Positions 59,606-64,000 of a stretch of 64,000 nt of DNA are shown one piece after another (within the stretch, counting starts at the first letter, position 1; every line of letters begins with the position of its first letter). Under the pieces are notes generated by a model. That model saw nothing but the letters and a program-made list of their open reading frames with translations. It had not been told where the DNA came from and ran no database searches. The position numbers and the translations under genes were made by a program. Origin of the DNA: Rhizobium sp. 32-5/1 (GTDB lineage Bacteria; Pseudomonadota; Alphaproteobacteria; Rhizobiales; Rhizobiaceae); assembly GCF_029537235.1 (NCBI RefSeq), contig NZ_CP120638.1, positions 310,001 through 374,000 on the forward strand, given 5' to 3'.

Positions 59606-59623
59606 GAATTAAGGGGAAATAAC

Positions 59624-60398
59624 ATGGCAAACGAAGCCAATGCAAAGATGACCGTATCCGCGACAGATGTAGCGGTCGAAATCATCGGCATGAACAAGTG
59701 GTACGGTGACTTTCACGTTCTGCGCGACATCAACCTGAAGGTCATGCGCGGCGAACAGAATCGTCATCGCCGGGCCGTCCGGTTCCGGAAAATCGACGAT
59801 GATCCGTTGCATCAACCGTCTGGAAGAACACCAGAAGGGCAATATTTTCGTCGATGGCATCGAACTGACCAACGACCTGAAGAAGATCGATGAGGTGCGC
59901 CGTGAAGTCGGCATGGTGTTCCAGCACTTCAACCTCTTCCCGCACCTGACGATTCTCGAAAACTGCACGCTCGCGCCCATCTGGGTTCGCAAGATGCCGA
60001 AGAAGCAGGCGGAAGAAGTGGCCATGCACTTCCTCAAGCGCGTCAAGATCCCGGAACAGGCCCACAAATATCCGGGCCAGCTTTCGGGCGGCCAGCAGCA
60101 GCGCGTGGCCATTGCCCGCTCGCTCTGCATGAACCCGCGCGTCATGCTGTTCGACGAGCCGACCTCGGCGCTCGATCCGGAAATGATCAAGGAAGTTCTC
60201 GACACGATGGTCGGTCTTGCCGAGGAAGGCATGACCATGCTCTGCGTCACCCACGAAATGGGCTTTGCCCGCCAGGTGGCCAACCGCGTGATCTTCATGG
60301 ACCAGGGCCAGATCGTCGAACAGAACGAGCCGGCTGCGTTCTTCGACAACCCGCAGCACGAGCGCACCAAGCTGTTCCTCAGCCAGATCCTGCACTGA
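59624..60398 (+). CDS. aapP: General L-amino acid ABC transporter ATP-binding protein AapP (frame interrupted)
   Basis: The ATPase of the Aap transporter. The N-terminal frame reads [20 protein letters not shown] and ends at the MRGE segment; the rest ([20 protein letters not shown] onward) is in another frame. Dropping one base near 59756 gives [20 protein letters not shown], which restores Walker A. The signature [15 protein letters not shown], Walker [15 protein letters not shown] and the switch [14 protein letters not shown] follow. The full length of about 257 residues is normal. A terminator follows, so this is the last gene of aapJQMP. Confidence 0.93.
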
Positions 60399-60422
60399 TC
60401 GAAACTATCGCTCTCAAAAACC

Positions 60423-60455
60423 AAAGGTCCGCTTCAATCGAGGCGGACCTTTTTT
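60423..60455 (+). terminator. Intrinsic terminator of aapJQMP
   Basis: Stem AAAGGTCCGC / GCGGACCTTT with a loop of about ten bases and a run of T on the plus strand, 25 bases after the aapP stop. It also lies beyond the convergent caspase gene, but its minus-strand tail is poor. Confidence 0.9.
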
Positions 60456-60488
60456 CATGCCATCCAATAGGGCGTGGCCCGGCGGCGT

Positions 60489-62048
60489 TCAGTCGATCGT
60501 GTACTTCATCGTTGCCATCGACCATTTGATGCCGCGGTTTTCGAGATCGCCGGTCCAGGTCTTCTGCAGGCGGGCGACAATATCGCTCAAGGTTTCCCGG
60601 GCGTTGAGCTCGACTTTCAGGCCGCGCGAATAGGGCGCTACAGCCTTCAGGTCGATGTCGTCGCTGACCACGATTGCCACCATGATGCTTTCGCCGGAGC
60701 CATCCGCCTCGAAGTCGAAGCCGTAATAGTCATCCGGCATGGTCAGGGTCGAACCCGCCTTGAGCGGCGTGATCTTCTGAGCAAATTCGTTCGGGAAGAA
60801 CTGTGTGGCCACACCTTCCTTGTTGACGTCGAGCAGGATGAGATTGCCGTCATGCTTGCTGGTCACCGAAATCTTGAAGACGTCGCCCTTCTTCATTTTC
60901 GGTCCGTGATCAAGCGATATCGTCACATCCCCATTGTCGGCCTTGCCGACGATGTCGCCGACGGCAGAAACCGGGTCGGCATCGACATAGGCAGGTGCTG
61001 CGGCCACAACATCGACCTTGACCTCTTCGTACTTGACCTCTTCCTTTTTCTTCTCCGGCGCTGCCTCCACATAGTCGGCTGCGGGCTCGGGCTTGGCGAC
61101 ACTGGCGCCGAGCTTTGCATTCACCGTTTCCAACTGCGGATCGAGATTTTCGCAATTCTTCTGGGACTTGCAGTAGGTGTCCGACTGGGCCTTCACATAT
61201 TCGAACAATTCGGCATTGCTGACGAGGCCATTGGCGTTGCCATCGGCGACAGGCGGCTTGTAACCGGCGATATAGGCGGATGTGAAGACGCCGTGTCGCT
61301 TGTCTTCCGGCAGGCGCACATCATCCCAGGCGACCTGGTAGGGGGCCGCCGCACTCCATGTCGTCACGCCGCTTTCCTTGACGATGGCCGGCTTGTCGAC
61401 CACGCCCGTGTCGATACGCAGTCCGCGGGTCAGAGCCTTCTGAACCGGTTTGGCGAACGGACGGGGCAGGAAGCGCGCACCGTCGATACCGGCGGCCACA
61501 TCCACGGAAAGCGAGCGCGAGATCGTGCCGGAATGGCAGGCATCGATCACTAGGGTCACCACCCTGCCCTTCATCTTCTCAAGAAGCGGCTCAATGTCGT
61601 CGTCGAGAATGACGTTGCTCCAGTCGGTATCGACGGCTTTGATATTGTATGTTGCCAGCGCTTCGTCCATCCCGTCTTCCTCGTCCTTGCTCAGGTCCTT
61701 GACCTGCAGGCCGTGGCCGGAGAAATAGAGATAGATGCGGTCACCGTCCTTGGTGTCCTTGATCAGCCAGTCATTGATCGACGACAGGATTGCATCGCGG
61801 GTTGCTTCGGTATCTTTCAGGATACGTATGCTGTCCGGCGCGAAATCGAGATTCTTGGTGAGAAGATCCTGCATTGCCACGACATCGTTCTTTGGCCCGT
61901 GCAGGAACATTTCCGGCGGCAGGCTTTCATAGGTGCCGATGCCGATCAGCAGCGCCCTGTCCGCTGCCTGCAGGGGTGATGCGACCGCCGCCAGCAGAAG
62001 CGAGGCGGGCAGGATACGTCGCCAAACGATGCCGAGCTTGTCCATCAT
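60489..62048 (-). CDS. Exported metacaspase-like (caspase family, C14) protein with DUF4384-like C-terminus
   Basis: A 519-residue caspase-fold protease. A signal peptide (residues 1-28, cut after LQA) sends it out of the cytoplasm. The p20-like domain has catalytic His112 in YLYFSGHG and Cys171 in LVIDACHSG, with the metacaspase motif DEEDGMDEA between them, which suggests basic (Arg/Lys) P1 specificity. Residues 269-280 (DGNANGLVSNAE) form an EF-hand-like calcium loop. After a charged low-complexity linker (about 325-355, Glu/Lys/Val-rich) comes a DUF4384-like domain (KKGDVFKISVTSKHDGNLIL). The ATG at 62048 overlaps the stop of the upstream caspase gene by four bases. The biological role is unknown. 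Confidence 0.85.
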   Translation of the reverse strand: MMDKLGIVWRRILPASLLLAAVASPLQAADRALLIGIGTYESLPPEMFLHGPKNDVVAMQDLLTKNLDFAPDSIRILKDTEATRDAILSSINDWLIKDTKDGDRIYLYFSGHGLQVKDLSKDEEDGMDEALATYNIKAVDTDWSNVILDDDIEPLLEKMKGRVVTLVIDACHSGTISRSLSVDVAAGIDGARFLPRPFAKPVQKALTRGLRIDTGVVDKPAIVKESGVTTWSAAAPYQVAWDDVRLPEDKRHGVFTSAYIAGYKPPVADGNANGLVSNAELFEYVKAQSDTYCKSQKNCENLDPQLETVNAKLGASVAKPEPAADYVEAAPEKKKEEVKYEEVKVDVVAAAPAYVDADPVSAVGDIVGKADNGDVTISLDHGPKMKKGDVFKISVTSKHDGNLILLDVNKEGVATQFFPNEFAQKITPLKAGSTLTMPDDYYGFDFEADGSGESIMVAIVVSDDIDLKAVAPYSRGLKVELNARETLSDIVARLQKTWTGDLENRGIKWSMATMKYTID

Positions 62049-63668
62049 GGCTTTTCCTGTGTGTAGAGAGGCTGGATCGCGATGCTGCTGTCTGTTGCAT
62101 CGATCCGGGTCTGAAGAACCTTCAGCAAGGCAGCCGCATCAATTTCAGGATTGGCCAGCACCGCAGCGATCGCATCGACCGGCTCATTGGTTGCGATCAC
62201 GACGAGATGGTCGGCACCGAACGGCTCGACAACCTCCAGATTCGGCAGCTTGAATTCATCCTCGCTTCCGGCCGACTGCACCTCGATGAGCTGAACTTCA
62301 CCGGTATTGGCCAGATTGAAGATGATGCGGCTGGTATAGCCCGAGGCCGGGGCTTCGAATGTCAGCCTGTCACCGCTCCGATACAGTTCCTTGACCGGCG
62401 TCAGCGAGACGGTTCCAGCCTTCTGGCTGGCCAGTGCCTTCAGGAAGTCGAGCAGGACGAACTTGTCGACCACGCCCTGGACCTTGGTGTCGGTGATGTT
62501 CTGGCCGGCGATATCGCCGTTCGGCGTGTAGAAATTGCCGCTCGCCGCATCCCAGCGATAGGGTACGCCCGTGCCGCCGATATTGGTGATCTCGGCGCTC
62601 GAGCCGGAAACCGAAAGAGCAAGCTTGTCCGTCCAGCCAAGATCGCGCGCCGATTTCAACGCATTTCCGGGATCGGTATTTGTTTTGGCGCCCATGTCGG
62701 CGTCGGTCGCATCATTCACGGGCGCAGCGGCGTTGTCGATGACCACCTCGGCCTGTGTGCCCTGATCGTCGGGGACGGGCTGCACCACGCTGCGTGTTAG
62801 GGAAACCACGACCTCGCTTTCGGAGCGCGGCACCTGCGGCGTAAAGTTGGGCACCTGCAATGCCTCGGACTGGTTCTTCACATTGGAAAACACATAGTCT
62901 TCCAATTCGAGCCGTGAAATCTTGCCATCGCCGTCGCGGTCGCCGGCGCCTTCAAGCGCGCGCGCGAAACTCCAGCTCAAAGCCCCCTCGGTTCGCCACC
63001 GATGATCACTTCCGGCGTGGGCTGGCTTTCCAGGAAGCGGCAAGCACCGTCACGTCGCGGAAATCCCGTTCACGCAGCTTGGCGCCGGAAATGGCCTGCT
63101 CGGACGGCGCAGGCAATTTCACCGTCACGGCCGGCGCCAGCCGCGTCTTGCCGGAAAAGGACCGGCTCATGCCACCGGAATGGCAGCTGTCCGACACGAA
63201 GAGTACGCGTATGCCCTTGGCTTCCGCTTCGGCAAACCAGGCATTCATTTCGTTATCGACAATGATTTCGTGATCGGTTTCCGCAGCCCGCGCACGGTCG
63301 AAACCCGGCAATTGCAGGAATTCATCAAGCCCGTCTTCCTCATCGCCTGCGACCAGTTCCGGCATCTGCGATCCATGTCCGGCATAGGTGAAGATGATCG
63401 TATCGTCCTTGACAGCCTTTTCGACAAGCTCCGTCCACGCAGTGCGAATGGCATCCTTGCTGGCGGCTTCGTTGACGAATTTCGCGACATTGGTGATGCC
63501 CGCCTTATCAAGGGCGGCCGCGACGTCCTCCGCATCCTTCACCGCGCCGTCAAGATTGCTTTCGAAGGGGTACATATCGACCCCGACCACCAGCGCATAG
63601 GTCTCGGCTGCCGCATCCTGCAGGGGCAGCGCGCTCAGCGTGGCAGCCATGAGGATCCGGCGAAACAT
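62045..63668 (-). CDS. Exported metacaspase-like (caspase family, C14) protein (two frame interruptions)
   Basis: A second caspase-fold protein. From ATG 63668 there is a signal peptide (residues 1-21), catalytic His98 in FTYAGHGSQ, the motif DEEDGLDEF and Cys162 in FVSDSCHSGG. After DVTVLAAS the frame breaks: one more C near 63033-63034 gives LESQPTPEVIIGGEPRG, and one more G in the run 62983-62987 continues with ALSWSFARALEGAGD. The next segment, DRDGDGKISRLE, is a canonical EF-hand loop. A long C-terminal domain of unknown type follows to 62045. It begins one to four bases from the OmpA stop and overlaps the next caspase gene by four bases. Confidence 0.8.
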
Positions 63669-63671
63669 CAA

Positions 63672-64000
63672 TTATTTCTCCACGTCGATTTCGACGCGAC
63701 GGTTCAGCTGGTGGAGCGTCGCCTCGTCATAGGCGCTGGCATCATCCGGCTTGAAGGGCTCGTCTTCGCCCAGGCCGACACTCTTCCACTTGCCCTTGTA
63801 ACCAGCGGAAACAAGATAGTTTCCAAGCGCGTCGGCCCGCTCAAGCGACAGTATACGATTGGCCTCCGGCGATCCAACCGGATCGGTATGACCGATCAGC
63901 GTGATCGACGAGGGATTGACCGACTTCAGACATTCGCTCACGTCCTTGGCGGACTGCAGGCCCTCCGGAGTGAATTCCGCGGTCCCGAAGACATAGCGCA
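63672..64000 (-). CDS. OmpA family protein, C-terminal domain (5' end outside window)
   Basis: The last 109 codons of an OmpA/MotB-type peptidoglycan-binding domain. The visible part starts RYVFGTAEFTPEGLQSAK and has the family motif LIGHTDPVGSPEANRILSLE and RADAL, then RRVEIDVEK at the end. Such domains hold a protein to the cell wall. The stop at 63672 directly abuts the start of the caspase gene, so the three form one operon. The N-terminus lies outside the window, so whether it has a barrel, a lipobox or other domains cannot be said. Confidence 0.85.
   Translation of the reverse strand, partial: RYVFGTAEFTPEGLQSAKDVSECLKSVNPSSITLIGHTDPVGSPEANRILSLERADALGNYLVSAGYKGKWKSVGLGEDEPFKPDDASAYDEATLHQLNRRVEIDVEK

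Noticed and set aside
885..63668. Calling the frameshifted genes pseudogenes
   Set aside because: The breaks are single-base, mostly in homopolymers, hit essential genes such as pyrH, cdsA and lpxB, and leave all motifs intact on both sides. Sequence error explains this better than decay.
1..64000. Mobile element, phage or tRNA-linked island
   Set aside because: No transposase, integrase, att-like repeat, tRNA or sharp composition change was seen. The gene order is typical chromosomal rhizobial core.

Overview
The window looks like a chromosomal segment of an alphaproteobacterium of the order Rhizobiales, most likely Rhizobiaceae (Rhizobium/Agrobacterium/Ensifer-like). The evidence is the presence and order of many rhizobial genes: dgt-argS-SPOR-nagZ-scpAB-tatAB, exoR, popZ, gltA opposite lpxB-lpxI-lpxA-fabZ-lpxD-bamA-rseP-cdsA-uppS-frr-pyrH-tsf-rpsB, eipB, clpS-clpA, a phasin and aapJQMP. 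Base composition is fairly even and GC-rich. I saw no insertion sequence, phage gene, CRISPR array, tRNA or rRNA. No genus assignment is claimed.

Layout. 1-11 kb (minus strand): dgt, argS, a large SPOR-domain protein, nagZ, scpA, scpB, an orphan ABC ATPase, tatA and the start of tatB. 11-21 kb: erpA, a cardiolipin-synthase-like phospholipase D protein, xthA, the exopolysaccharide regulator exoR, a FadL-type porin, valS and the polar organiser popZ. 21-28 kb: pcm, a PagL-like lipid A deacylase, exbB-exbD, comEC and citrate synthase. 28-42 kb (minus): the lipid A / outer membrane / phospholipid / translation block from rpsB down to lpxB. 42-55 kb: eipB, ridA, glycerophosphodiesterase, a FemAB-like acyltransferase, a HIT protein, azlCD, clpA-clpS, phasin, DUF3126, cysE, an alpha/beta hydrolase, a zf-CHCC protein, an FAD monooxygenase and metC. 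56-60.4 kb: the general L-amino-acid ABC transporter aapJQMP. 60.5-64 kb (minus): an OmpA-domain protein followed by two exported metacaspase-like proteins in a tightly overlapping operon.

Functionally the window is mostly envelope biology: lipid A synthesis (lpxA, lpxD, lpxB, lpxI, fabZ) and remodelling (pagL), outer membrane assembly (bamA), periplasmic integrity (eipB), lipid carriers and phospholipids (uppS, cdsA, cls-like), Tat export, TonB energising (exbBD) and the ExoR envelope switch. Core translation, nucleotide and chromosome genes are interleaved.

Two points matter most to a reader. First, at least fourteen conserved genes are broken by single-base frameshifts. Most of these are one base too few in a homopolymer run, and the protein family continues immediately in the next frame. 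This is the signature of sequencing or assembly error, so those genes are annotated here over their full inferred span rather than as dead genes. Apparent fusions (LpxD-FabZ, FemAB-HIT) come from the same cause. Second, the OmpA / metacaspase / metacaspase operon at the right end is the strongest candidate for a little-described system. Both proteases have signal peptides, the His-Cys dyad, the acidic DEEDG motif of metacaspases, and an EF-hand-like calcium loop downstream of the protease domain.
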